A stretch of DNA of 6,568 nucleotides from Planctomycetota bacterium (GTDB taxonomy: Bacteria; Planctomycetota; MHYJ01; JACPRB01): the NCBI GenBank assembly GCA_023261405.1, contig JAHFOZ010000307.1, positions 1-6,568 on the forward strand. The letters run 5' to 3'. The stretch's first letter is position 1, and each line of letters begins with the position of its first letter. A program made the translations under genes and the position numbers. Shown one piece after another: positions 1 through 5,374 of this stretch. The notes beneath the pieces were generated by a model that was given only the letters and a program-made list of their open reading frames with translations, was not told the DNA's origin and did no database searches.

Positions 1-828
1 GAGCGCGCCTTGCTCCGGCGGCAGATCTCGATCGCGGTGCACTCTTTGAAAGACGTTCCATCCGTGCTTCCGGAGGGGCTTGTCCTTGGCGCGATCCCGG
101 AGCGCGCGGACGCCTCCGACGTCTTCATCGGCCGCCTCGGCCTCCCGATCGACAAGCTGCGTCCGGGCGCCGAGGTGGGAACCTCCAGCCTCAGGCGCCA
201 GGCGATCCTGAAGTTCCTCCTCCCGCACCTCAAGTTCGTGGAGCTCCGGGGCAATCTCGACACGCGCCTCGAGAAGCTGCGCAACCCGAAATCAAGCTTG
301 ATGGGCATCGTGGTCGCCGCCGCCGGCGTGCAGCGCCTCTACCCGCAGAACGGCGTCCCCGTGCAGGTCCTGCCGAAGGACAAGGTGGTGCCCGCCGCCG
401 GCCAGGGCGCGCTGGCGCTGGAGGTCCGGGAGAGGGACGAGGAGATCCGGGAGATCCTCGCGCCGCTCCACCATGCCCCCACGGCCGCGTGCGTGGAGGC
501 GGAGCGCGAGCTGCTGCGTCGCCTCGAGGGCGGCTGCCAGATCCCGCTGGGCGTCCACGCGGAGGTCACCGGCGAGGGCATCATCACCCTGACCGCCTGC
601 CTGGCCAGCCTCAAGCAGCGCAAGCTCATCCGCGACAGCCAGACGGGAATGGCCGACGATCCCGTCGGCGTGGCCGCGGCGCTCGAAACGCTCCTCAACT
701 CTCGCGGCGCGCGTGAAATGCTGGCGGAGTTCCGTCCCCGCGCCGCGAAGAAGCCCGCCCGGCCCCACCGCAACGGCCAGGCCCGCCGCCGCCCCGCGCG
801 CAAGCCCCGCGCCCGGTCGCGGCGATAG
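1..828 (+). CDS. hemC: Porphobilinogen deaminase (hydroxymethylbilane synthase), 5' end missing
   Basis: Cytosolic enzyme that polymerises four porphobilinogens into hydroxymethylbilane in tetrapyrrole (heme) synthesis. Reading is open from base 1 and ends at TAG 826-828, giving 275 visible residues. Numbered from the first codon, the catalytic Asp is D18 in AVHSLKDVP (E. coli D84), the substrate-binding arginines are R65/R66 in TSSLRRQ and R83/R89 in LRGNLDTRL, and the dipyrromethane cofactor attaches to C179 in EGGCQIPLG. These match the E. coli numbering with an offset of 66, so about 66 N-terminal residues lie outside the window. All key residues seen are intact. The C-terminus carries about 27 extra residues, almost all Lys, Arg, Pro and Ala, which the usual family does not have. 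The next gene starts 45 bases downstream, and no clear terminator lies between. The family assignment is secure. Confidence 0.97.
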   Translation, partial: ERALLRRQISIAVHSLKDVPSVLPEGLVLGAIPERADASDVFIGRLGLPIDKLRPGAEVGTSSLRRQAILKFLLPHLKFVELRGNLDTRLEKLRNPKSSLMGIVVAAAGVQRLYPQNGVPVQVLPKDKVVPAAGQGALALEVRERDEEIREILAPLHHAPTAACVEAERELLRRLEGGCQIPLGVHAEVTGEGIITLTACLASLKQRKLIRDSQTGMADDPVGVAAALETLLNSRGAREMLAEFRPRAAKKPARPHRNGQARRRPARKPRARSRR

Positions 829-861
829 CGCGGGCCCCTCCCCACCCCGCCCCGCGTGTCG

Positions 862-867
862 TATAAT
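862..867 (+). promoter_or_regulatory. Perfect -10 hexamer placed for a leaderless start of the hydrolase gene
   Basis: TATAAT lies so that the usual -10 to +1 distance puts the transcription start at base 874, which is the A of the hydrolase ATG. No Shine-Dalgarno precedes that ATG (the six bases before it are GATCCC). No convincing -35 hexamer is found 16-18 bases upstream. The element could be chance, but a perfect AT-only hexamer stands out in such GC-rich DNA. Confidence 0.5.
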
Positions 868-873
868 GATCCC

Positions 874-1869
874 ATGCGGGCCGCCCTCTTCCTCCTCCTG
901 GGCCTCCTGGCACCCCAGGACGCCGCCGTCGAAAAGGGATCCTGCACGGGCCGCGCCCTCCGCCCCTCCCCCGACCCCGCGCTCCAGGAACTCCTCGCGA
1001 AGTTCGAGATCGCGGACAAGGAGTTCGCCTGGGAGCTCAAGGAGTTGAAGGCAGGCGCGAAGTTCACGGTCTCCTGGCTCACGTTTCCCTCCGCCGTCAA
1101 GAGTGACGTGGAGGAGAACAACACCGTCTGGGCCAAGTACTGGCGGCCCGCGGGAGGGGACGAACGGAAACCGGCCGCCGTGGTCCTCCACTGGCTGGGG
1201 GGCAGCTTCGAGGCCCTGGAACTGGTGTGCGCGCGCATGGCCGAAAGCGGCATCCACGCCCTCATGATGTACCAGCCCCATTACGGGCCGCGCCGCTCCC
1301 GCGCGAAGGAGAAGATGCTGGGGGTGGACCTCGAGAAGTCCATGGCCAACGTGCGGCAGGCCGTCCTCGACGCGCGCCGTTCGGGCGACTGGCTGGCCGC
1401 GCGCCCGGACGTGGACCCCGCGCGCGTCGGCATCGTCGGCATCTCGCTCGGCGCCGTGACGGGCAGCCTCGCGGCCGGCGTGGACGACCGCTTCGGCCGC
1501 TCGGTCTTCGTGATCGGCGGCGGCGATGTCCCGGGCATCCTCTTCAACGGCTCCAAGGAGGTGGCCGCCCAGAAGAAGTCGCTCGAGGAGGCGGGCTACA
1601 CCCCGGAGAAGCTGCGCGAGACCTGGAAGGGCGTGGAGCCCTGCACCTTCGCCTCCCGGATGCGCGCGGCGGAGATCCTCCTCATCAACGCCGAGGAAGA
1701 CGAGGTCATCCCCAAGGCCTGCACGATGAAGCTCCACGAGGCCATCGGCCGCCCCGAGATCAAGTGGATCAAGGGGGGCCATTACGCCATCGCGATCCAG
1801 ATGGGAGTGGTGATCCGCGACATCGTGGCCCATCTCGGCAACCCGCCGCCGAAGGAGCCGGGCAAGTGA
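874..1869 (+). CDS. Secreted alpha/beta hydrolase (dienelactone-hydrolase/esterase-like)
   Basis: Probable exported serine hydrolase of 331 residues; the substrate is unknown. The N-terminus MRAALFLLLGLLAPQD is a short signal peptide with cleavage likely near residues 13-18. The alpha/beta-hydrolase landmarks are in the right order: an oxyanion-type HWLGG at 106-110, the nucleophile elbow GIS191LG (GxSxG), the acid D276 in NAEEDEVIP, and the catalytic H303 in GGHYA. The fold therefore looks complete and active. I chose ATG 874 over the in-frame GTG 856 because 874 begins the signal peptide directly and fits the TATAAT at 862-867. The stop codon overlaps the GTG of the next gene by four bases, so the two products probably act together. 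Alternatives within the fold are a carboxylesterase, an acetyl-esterase or a dienelactone hydrolase; the sequence alone does not decide. Confidence 0.85.
   Translation: MRAALFLLLGLLAPQDAAVEKGSCTGRALRPSPDPALQELLAKFEIADKEFAWELKELKAGAKFTVSWLTFPSAVKSDVEENNTVWAKYWRPAGGDERKPAAVVLHWLGGSFEALELVCARMAESGIHALMMYQPHYGPRRSRAKEKMLGVDLEKSMANVRQAVLDARRSGDWLAARPDVDPARVGIVGISLGAVTGSLAAGVDDRFGRSVFVIGGGDVPGILFNGSKEVAAQKKSLEEAGYTPEKLRETWKGVEPCTFASRMRAAEILLINAEEDEVIPKACTMKLHEAIGRPEIKWIKGGHYAIAIQMGVVIRDIVAHLGNPPPKEPGK
1851..1857 (+). promoter_or_regulatory. Strong Shine-Dalgarno fixing the GTG start of the downstream gene
   Basis: GAAGGAG lies eight bases before GTG 1866, inside the last codons of the hydrolase gene. 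It supports a start at the GTGA overlap rather than anywhere further upstream in the same frame, where the sequence is only the out-of-frame shadow of the hydrolase gene. Confidence 0.75.
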
Positions 1870-2414
1870 TCCGCTTTTCCCTCGTCATCTCCGCCATCGA
1901 GGTGGCGCTCACGTTCGGCGCCGCGCTCTTCATCGCCGTGATCGACCACTCGGAGCCGAGCCTCACGGAGGACGACCTGCGCGCCGTGGAACTGTCGTGC
2001 GAGAAATTCACCGCGAGCGCCTATCTGCAGGTCGACGTCCGGTACTTCGACGCCCGGGCCACGCTCTCGGCCTCGAAGCAGTCCGTCTACGTGAGCCACC
2101 GCTTCAACCTCATGCCCTCCGACTTCGACCTCAAGCGGGAGAAGGAGAGGGCGTTCGTGGACCGCAAGGACGCGGGCGACGGGATCATCACGGACGACCC
2201 GTTCGAGGGCGAGAGGGCCTACGTCCTGCGCCACCGGGGCGCCGACGCCGTCCGCGCCGAGCTGGTCCGCACCCGGGGCGACGAGATGATCCTGGTCCGG
2301 CTGACCCGGGCCGGCGTCCCGGGGGCGGCGGGGAAGGCCGAGGTGACCAACTGCGAGCGGAATGCGCGCGTGATCCAGGAGCACCTGCTGAAGCGGTGGG
2401 GCTGGCGCGAGTGA
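1866..2414 (+). CDS. Membrane-anchored protein of unknown function, coupled to the hydrolase
   Basis: A 182-residue protein that I do not recognise. It starts with GTG overlapping the hydrolase stop (GTGA) and has a good Shine-Dalgarno at 1851-1857, so translational coupling is very likely. Residues 4-26 are a single hydrophobic segment (FSLVISAIEVALTFGAALF and onward) that would act as a signal anchor. The remaining ~150 residues are polar and mixed alpha/beta in character and should lie outside the membrane. A lone Cys in the anchored domain (ELSCEKF) and another near the C-terminus (TNCERNA) are the only cysteines and could pair, but this is speculation. No catalytic motif is visible. The overlap with an exported hydrolase suggests an accessory, chaperone or sensor role at the envelope. 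TGA is at 2412-2414. Confidence 0.82.
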   Translation: MIRFSLVISAIEVALTFGAALFIAVIDHSEPSLTEDDLRAVELSCEKFTASAYLQVDVRYFDARATLSASKQSVYVSHRFNLMPSDFDLKREKERAFVDRKDAGDGIITDDPFEGERAYVLRHRGADAVRAELVRTRGDEMILVRLTRAGVPGAAGKAEVTNCERNARVIQEHLLKRWGWRE

Positions 2415-2426
2415 GGTGGGGGAGCG

Positions 2427-2474
2427 GGTAGCCTGCAGCTCGTAACGGTGCTACCGGCTACAAGCTACGAGCTG
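2427..2474. repeat. Nested inverted repeats with a 7-bp periodic core between convergent genes
   Basis: Three pairs of perfect inverted arms are interleaved here: GGTAGC 2427-2432 with GCTACC 2450-2455, GTAGCC 2428-2433 with GGCTAC 2456-2461, and CAGCTCGTA 2436-2444 with TACGAGCTG 2466-2474. Read on the minus strand, 2472-2452 is three consecutive heptamers, GCTCGTA, GCTTGTA and GCCGGTA. The segment fills the gap between two converging genes, so it could serve as a bidirectional terminator, although there is no T-tract on either side. It could also be one copy of a dispersed intergenic repeat. The pairing is read directly; the function is inferred. Confidence 0.6.
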
Positions 2475-2476
2475 GC

Positions 2477-3319
2477 TCAGGGCTTCCCCTGGACGTGCCA
2501 CACGCCGTCCACCCGGGACCACTGGAGGGTCCTCTCCTGGAGGGGGCCTCCCGGCGCGGAGGCGTAGCTGAACGCGACGACGCCGGAGGCGGGGTCTGCG
2601 CCCTTCACCGTCACATTCTCGAAGCGCGTCCCCCCCCCCACGAGGTCATACACGGCCTTGCGCACGGCAGAGGCGTCCGCCTCGGAGAACGTGTGGTAGG
2701 CAAGCACGGCCTTGGGGTCGCTCCGGTTGATCGCGCGCACCCACTCCAGGAATCGCCCCTCGAGCTCGGAATCGACGGCCGCGGGCGGCGGGGGCTTGAC
2801 GATGTCCTCGCCCTTGTCCTTCGGGGACTTCCTCGGCCCCTTCTTCTCGCCTCCACCGGAAAGGCCCACGGCCGCCAGGACGAGCACCAGCACCCCGACG
2901 CCGATCCCGATATAAAGCCCCGTGGGGCTGCCGGGGGAACGGGGAGGCGCGGCCGGCTTCCGGGACTGGGTCCCCCGGCCCTGCACGTTCGCGGTCCTGG
3001 AAGATGAGCCCGGACGGCGGCCGGTGCCCTTCGCGCGGCGGACCCTGGACGGCGTGGGTTCCGTGCGGGCCGGGTTTTCGGAGACCTGGTCGGGCTGGAT
3101 GATCTCGTCGTCCGGGCCGATCACCTCGCCCTCGCGGGCGACCTCCGGCAGGTCCGCGTCGGCCACGAGCTCGGAGTTCGTGTCGCCGACGTTGGGGGTG
3201 TTGGGGATGTTGATGACGTCGCCGCACTGGGGGCAGCGCGCCTTCTTCCCGCCCAGGGCGATCGGCACCTTGACGGTGTTCCCGCAGCCGAAGCACTTGG
3301 CCGAAATGATATCCGACAT
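2477..3319 (-). CDS. Zinc-ribbon / single-TM protein with C-terminal NTF2-like domain
   Basis: A 280-residue protein of unknown role. Residues 9-32 form a treble-clef-like zinc ribbon with C9xxC12 and C29xxC32 around a KVPIALGGKKARCPQC stretch. Residues ~45-133 are a low-complexity acidic, then Arg/Pro/Ser-rich linker. Residues ~135-153 are one membrane helix, followed by a basic, Pro-rich stretch (155-180). Residues ~185-280 look like a small NTF2/SnoaL-type fold: a helix with FLEWVRAINRSDPKAV, then beta-rich sequence ending in VDGVWHVQGKP, a typical close for such domains. The ribbon should be cytoplasmic and the C-terminal domain extracytoplasmic. ATG 3319 is chosen because the zinc-ribbon family normally begins just before the first CxxC; a longer reading from 3391 adds 24 residues with no family support. 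The Shine-Dalgarno is weak. A 10-G run falls at residues 227-230. Domain naming rests on pattern only. Confidence 0.82.
   Translation of the reverse strand: MSDIISAKCFGCGNTVKVPIALGGKKARCPQCGDVINIPNTPNVGDTNSELVADADLPEVAREGEVIGPDDEIIQPDQVSENPARTEPTPSRVRRAKGTGRRPGSSSRTANVQGRGTQSRKPAAPPRSPGSPTGLYIGIGVGVLVLVLAAVGLSGGGEKKGPRKSPKDKGEDIVKPPPPAAVDSELEGRFLEWVRAINRSDPKAVLAYHTFSEADASAVRKAVYDLVGGGTRFENVTVKGADPASGVVAFSYASAPGGPLQERTLQWSRVDGVWHVQGKP
2630..2639 (-). repeat. 10-base homopolymer (poly-G on the coding strand) inside the zinc-ribbon gene
   Basis: Ten consecutive C on the + strand read as GTG GGG GGG GGG on the coding strand, encoding Val-Gly-Gly-Gly at residues 227-230. Gain or loss of one G would shift the frame within the C-terminal domain. 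It is also a site where a sequencing or assembly indel error is plausible, although the frame here stays open on both sides. Confidence 0.9.
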
Positions 3320-3329
3320 GATATCCGAG
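3306..3329. repeat. 12-bp tandem duplication across the start codon of the zinc-ribbon gene
   Basis: Two adjacent copies (3306-3317 and 3318-3329) of ATGATATCCGA plus one base (C or G) match at 11 of 12 positions. On the minus strand they encode SDI-M-SDI, with the M being the chosen start codon, so the duplication places the same four-codon block on both sides of the initiation site. It contains two GATATC sites. Confidence 0.85.
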
Positions 3330-3404
3330 TCTTTTTCCCGCACGAGCCCCCCCGGTCCTTTGATATGGAACGTCCGGAGGCGCCCCCACACTTCAAGATC
3401 CGCC

Positions 3405-3426
3405 GGGCCGGCCGCCCGTCCGGCCC
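3405..3426. promoter_or_regulatory. GC-rich hairpin in the leader of the zinc-ribbon gene
   Basis: GGGCCGG (3405-3411) and CCGGCCC (3420-3426) form a perfect 7-bp stem with an 8-base loop, about 86 bases upstream of the ATG at 3319. If transcription starts from the TATAAT at 3453-3458, the hairpin lies in a ~127-base leader. A smaller imperfect stem (TTCC 3434-3437 with GGAA 3441-3444) would sit at the very 5' end. No T-tract follows on the minus strand, so it is not a classic intrinsic terminator. Confidence 0.5.
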
Positions 3427-3452
3427 ACAGGGATTCCGGCGGAACCGGGAGG

Positions 3453-3484
3453 ATTATAGCCGACGCTTCGGAGAATTCCCCGAA
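3453..3484 (-). promoter_or_regulatory. Perfect -10 with an adjacent palindrome: promoter/operator candidate
   Basis: The minus strand reads TATAAT at 3458-3453, predicting transcription from about 3446 toward the zinc-ribbon gene. Eight bases upstream is an 18-base palindrome (3467-3484, core GGAATTCTCC with TTCGG/CCGAA outer arms and one mismatched pair) that covers the -35 region. No TTGACA-like -35 is present at normal spacing, which fits an activator-dependent promoter or a chance -10. The segment also lies 23 bases past the tRNA 3' end. Confidence 0.4.
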
Positions 3485-3506
3485 AAGAGCAGCGAGGGGC
3501 GGGATT

Positions 3507-3582
3507 TGGTGGACGTGATGGGGATCGAACCCACAACCTCAGCATTGCGAACGCTGCGCTCTCCCAATTGAGCTACACGCCC
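3507..3582 (-). tRNA. tRNA-Ala (anticodon CGC), CCA encoded
   Basis: A complete cloverleaf can be drawn on the minus strand. The 7-bp acceptor is GGGCGTG with CACGTCC. The D arm is GCTC/GAGC. The anticodon stem is CAGCG/TGCTG with loop TTCGCAA, giving anticodon CGC, which reads the Ala codon GCG. The T arm is GTGGG/CCCAT with loop TTCGATC. The G3-U70 wobble pair that defines alanine tRNAs is present, the discriminator is A73 (3510), and CCA is encoded at 3509-3507. A CGC-anticodon Ala tRNA suits GC-rich codon use. It has its own promoter at 3604-3632. Confidence 0.97.
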
Positions 3583-3603
3583 ATTCCCGCGAGGCGAGAG
3601 CGG

Positions 3604-3632
3604 ATTAGACCAAAGAGGGGACGCGCGGTCAA
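3604..3632 (-). promoter_or_regulatory. Sigma-70-type promoter of the tRNA-Ala gene
   Basis: On the minus strand TTGACC (3632-3627) and TCTAAT (3609-3604) are separated by exactly 17 bases, each matching its consensus at 5 of 6 positions. Transcription would start near 3597, about 15 bases before the mature tRNA 5' end. This is the best promoter in the window. Confidence 0.85.
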
Positions 3633-3674
3633 CCAGGAGTCGCCCGCCAGGGACTTTCCTCCGTGCCCCCGGTG

Positions 3675-3695
3675 GGCGCGGTGAGGTTGCGCGCC
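3675..3695 (-). terminator. Possible hairpin just after the helical-repeat gene
   Basis: GGCGCG (3675-3680) and CGCGCC (3690-3695) form a 6-bp GC stem with a 9-base loop, seven bases beyond the stop at 3702 on the minus strand. There is no T-tract, so intrinsic termination is doubtful. The remaining ~80 bases up to the tRNA hold only the tRNA promoter. Confidence 0.25.
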
Positions 3696-3701
3696 GGGTT
3701 C

Positions 3702-4829
3702 CTAGTCGGAATGCTCGTCCGCGCCCGGGACCTCGCCGCGCGCGAGGTCGCGCTGCTGCTTGAGTTCCCAGACCCTGAGCGGCTCGCGCTCGGTCTGCAG
3801 GATCTCGAGGAAGTCCTTCACGTCCGCGGCCAGGCGCGGGCTGCCCGCCGCCACGCGGGCCAGCGTCTCGGCGGCGTCCGGCCCCGCCGCGCGCACGAGG
3901 TGGATGAGCATCCCCCGCTGCGTGTCCTCCCGCGACTCCGTCAGGACCGCCCCCTCCAGGGACTTCGCCGCCGAGGCCCGCGCGTCGCCCGTGGCGGCGC
4001 CCAGGCCCATCGCCGCCAGCGCGCGGTTCTGCTCGCTCCCGTCCTTGAGGAAGCCTGCCAGCCCGAAAACCGTATCCGCGTCGGGCCCGCGGTCGAGCAA
4101 CGCCACCGCCTGGATCGCGTGGCCACGGATCTCGGGGTCGGCGATGCCGCGGGCCGTCCCCACGAGCTGGCGGCTGAACGCCGCGGCGCTCTCCGGGAAC
4201 CGCTGCATCCAGCCGGCAATCGCGCCGATGGCGTCGATGCGCACGCCGCCGTGCGCCTCGTCTCGCACCAGCCGGAACACGGTGTTCACGGCCCTCTCGT
4301 CGAGATCTGCCAGGTTCGCCAGCACCAGGCAGGCGGCCCCCCGGCGCTCCGCAAGGCCCTCCGAGCCGGCGATCCGCGTCATGGCCTCTGCCACGGCAGG
4401 ATCGGCCATCGAGGCCGCGTCCCCGCCGAACGTCTGCGCGAGGAGGAGGAGGACATCCGGGTCGCTCTCCGCCTCGAAAGCCGACAGAAGTCCCCCGCGC
4501 TCGGCCGGGTTTTCCTCCAGGAACTTCGCGAGTCTGGCCTTGGCCAGCAGCGTGTCCTCCTCGCTCAACTCGGCCAGCGCCTTGCGGAGCCGGTCCACGA
4601 TCGCGCGGGAGTCGGGCCCCTCCCGGGCGGAGCTCTCGAAGATCTTCGCCAGCTGCTCCTCGACCACGGACTGCGGCGCGCGCCCCGGCGCCTCCCCCGG
4701 CCCCTTCCGCGGGGCGCGGACGGCCTTCTTCTCTCCCGCCTTGCCCGGCTCGTCGCCGGAACGGGCCAGGAGGACCGCCCCGGCCAGCAGGGCCAGGGCC
4801 AGGGGGAGCGCCAGGAGCGCGCGCTTCAT
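3702..4829 (-). CDS. Signal-anchored alpha-helical (HEAT/ARM-like) repeat protein
   Basis: A 375-residue protein, probably exported or anchored. Residues 4-22 (RALLALPLALALLAGAVLL) are a signal peptide or signal anchor. Residues 23-52 are a Lys/Pro/Gly-rich spacer. From about residue 53 to the end the sequence is almost wholly predicted helix, built of successive Ala/Leu-rich amphipathic pairs of roughly 35-40 residues (for example RRGAACLVLANLADL, RIDAIGAIAGWMQRF, IRGHAIQAVALLDRG, QNRALAAMGLGAATG), the pattern of HEAT/ARM-type solenoids used as protein-binding scaffolds. No enzymatic motif is seen. ATG 4829 is fixed by the GGAAGGA Shine-Dalgarno at 4843-4837 and the signal sequence. It lies 14 bases after the M23 peptidase stop, so the two are co-transcribed. 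It may scaffold or modulate that peptidase, which is inference from position only. Confidence 0.83.
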   Translation of the reverse strand: MKRALLALPLALALLAGAVLLARSGDEPGKAGEKKAVRAPRKGPGEAPGRAPQSVVEEQLAKIFESSAREGPDSRAIVDRLRKALAELSEEDTLLAKARLAKFLEENPAERGGLLSAFEAESDPDVLLLLAQTFGGDAASMADPAVAEAMTRIAGSEGLAERRGAACLVLANLADLDERAVNTVFRLVRDEAHGGVRIDAIGAIAGWMQRFPESAAAFSRQLVGTARGIADPEIRGHAIQAVALLDRGPDADTVFGLAGFLKDGSEQNRALAAMGLGAATGDARASAAKSLEGAVLTESREDTQRGMLIHLVRAAGPDAAETLARVAAGSPRLAADVKDFLEILQTEREPLRVWELKQQRDLARGEVPGADEHSD

Positions 4830-4836
4830 GATCCGA

Positions 4837-4843
4837 TCCTTCC
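4837..4843 (-). promoter_or_regulatory. Shine-Dalgarno of the helical-repeat gene
   Basis: GGAAGGA on the minus strand lies seven bases before ATG 4829 and directly abuts the stop codon of the M23 gene (4846-4844). It fixes the start and supports translation within one operon. Confidence 0.75.
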
Positions 4844-5323
4844 CTACATGCCGGGGGCGTAGTAGTACGGGATCTCGGTGGTCTTGTACTTGTAGCTGCC
4901 GATCGACGCGGGGATGTAGAGCTTGCTCCCCCAGCGGCGGATCTCGAAGTGGCAGTGCGGGCCGGTGGAGTGTCCCGTAGAGCCTTCGTAGGCGATGGTC
5001 TGATCGCGGCCCACCCACTGGCCGCTGGACACGGCGAAGCGGGCGTTGTGGGCGTAGTACGTCGTGTAGCTGTTCGAATGCCCCAGGATCACGAGGTTCC
5101 CGTACCCGCCGCTCCATCCGCGGAAGTTGACCCGCCCGGAGTACGACGCCCGGATCGTCTGACCGTACGGCCCGGCGATGTCGATCGCCCGGTGGTAGCC
5201 GTAGGGCCGCGCGGAGTAGTAATTGCTCGTCACCCTCCCGGTGGCCGGCCAGTGGAAGTGCGCGTACGCCGGCACCGCCAGGATCGCCAACACGGCGCCC
5301 ATGAGTCCCAGTTTCTTGATCAT
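4844..5323 (-). CDS. Small secreted M23 (LytM/lysostaphin-type) metallo-endopeptidase
   Basis: Zinc endopeptidase expected to cut peptide cross-links of peptidoglycan outside the cytoplasm. At 159 residues it is a bare M23 domain behind a signal peptide (residues 1-21, cleavage AYA|HFH), with no LysM, SH3 or coiled-coil region. The full metal and catalytic set is present: H44 and D48 in YHRAID, H92 in YYAHN, and H123/H125 in GPHCHFEIR. The glycine-rich core around GWSGGYGNLVILGH is typical. The C-terminal tail is Tyr-rich (YKYKTTEIPYYYAPGM). ATG 5323 has an AGGAGA Shine-Dalgarno seven bases upstream. It is first in a two-gene operon with the helical-repeat protein. With an intact active site it should be an enzyme rather than one of the degenerate LytM activators. 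The substrate bond is not deducible. Confidence 0.93.
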   Translation of the reverse strand: MIKKLGLMGAVLAILAVPAYAHFHWPATGRVTSNYYSARPYGYHRAIDIAGPYGQTIRASYSGRVNFRGWSGGYGNLVILGHSNSYTTYYAHNARFAVSSGQWVGRDQTIAYEGSTGHSTGPHCHFEIRRWGSKLYIPASIGSYKYKTTEIPYYYAPGM

Positions 5324-5330
5324 GCTCGCG

Positions 5331-5336
5331 TCTCCT
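5331..5336 (-). promoter_or_regulatory. Shine-Dalgarno of the M23 peptidase gene
   Basis: AGGAGA on the minus strand, seven bases before ATG 5323. It supports this start over longer in-frame readings. Confidence 0.75.
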
Positions 5337-5374
5337 ATCTCGATCTGACTCGGAAACGGGGGCTCCCGGCGCTT

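Noticed and set aside
856..873. GTG start six codons upstream of the hydrolase ATG
   Set aside because: It adds polar residues before the signal peptide, has no Shine-Dalgarno and overlaps the -10 hexamer.
292..1833. 513-codon open frame on the minus strand
   Set aside because: It lies antisense to hemC and the hydrolase, both of which have intact family motifs. Its translation is His/Arg/Gly/Ala-rich low complexity, typical of GC-rich shadow frames.
1227..1865. Upstream extension of the 182-residue protein
   Set aside because: The extension is out of frame inside the hydrolase and Arg/Gly/Pro-rich. The GTG at 1866 has a strong Shine-Dalgarno and a GTGA overlap.
3320..3391. Longer N-terminus for the zinc-ribbon protein
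   Set aside because: The 24 extra residues lie in leader-like sequence containing the duplication and hairpin region, and similar ribbons start right before the first CxxC.
3467..3484. Palindrome as an intrinsic terminator of the tRNA
   Set aside because: No T-tract follows on the minus strand; an operator-like role fits its position next to TATAAT better.
3365..3571. Small plus-strand frame running into the tRNA
   Set aside because: It overlaps the tRNA gene on the opposite strand and the leader; its 'DVMGIEPTTSALRT' end is the well-known spurious translation of tRNA sequence.
3663..4862. 399-codon open frame on the plus strand
   Set aside because: It is antisense to the helical-repeat gene, which has a signal sequence, Shine-Dalgarno and operon context. 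The plus-strand translation is Arg/Ala-rich with no recognisable motif.
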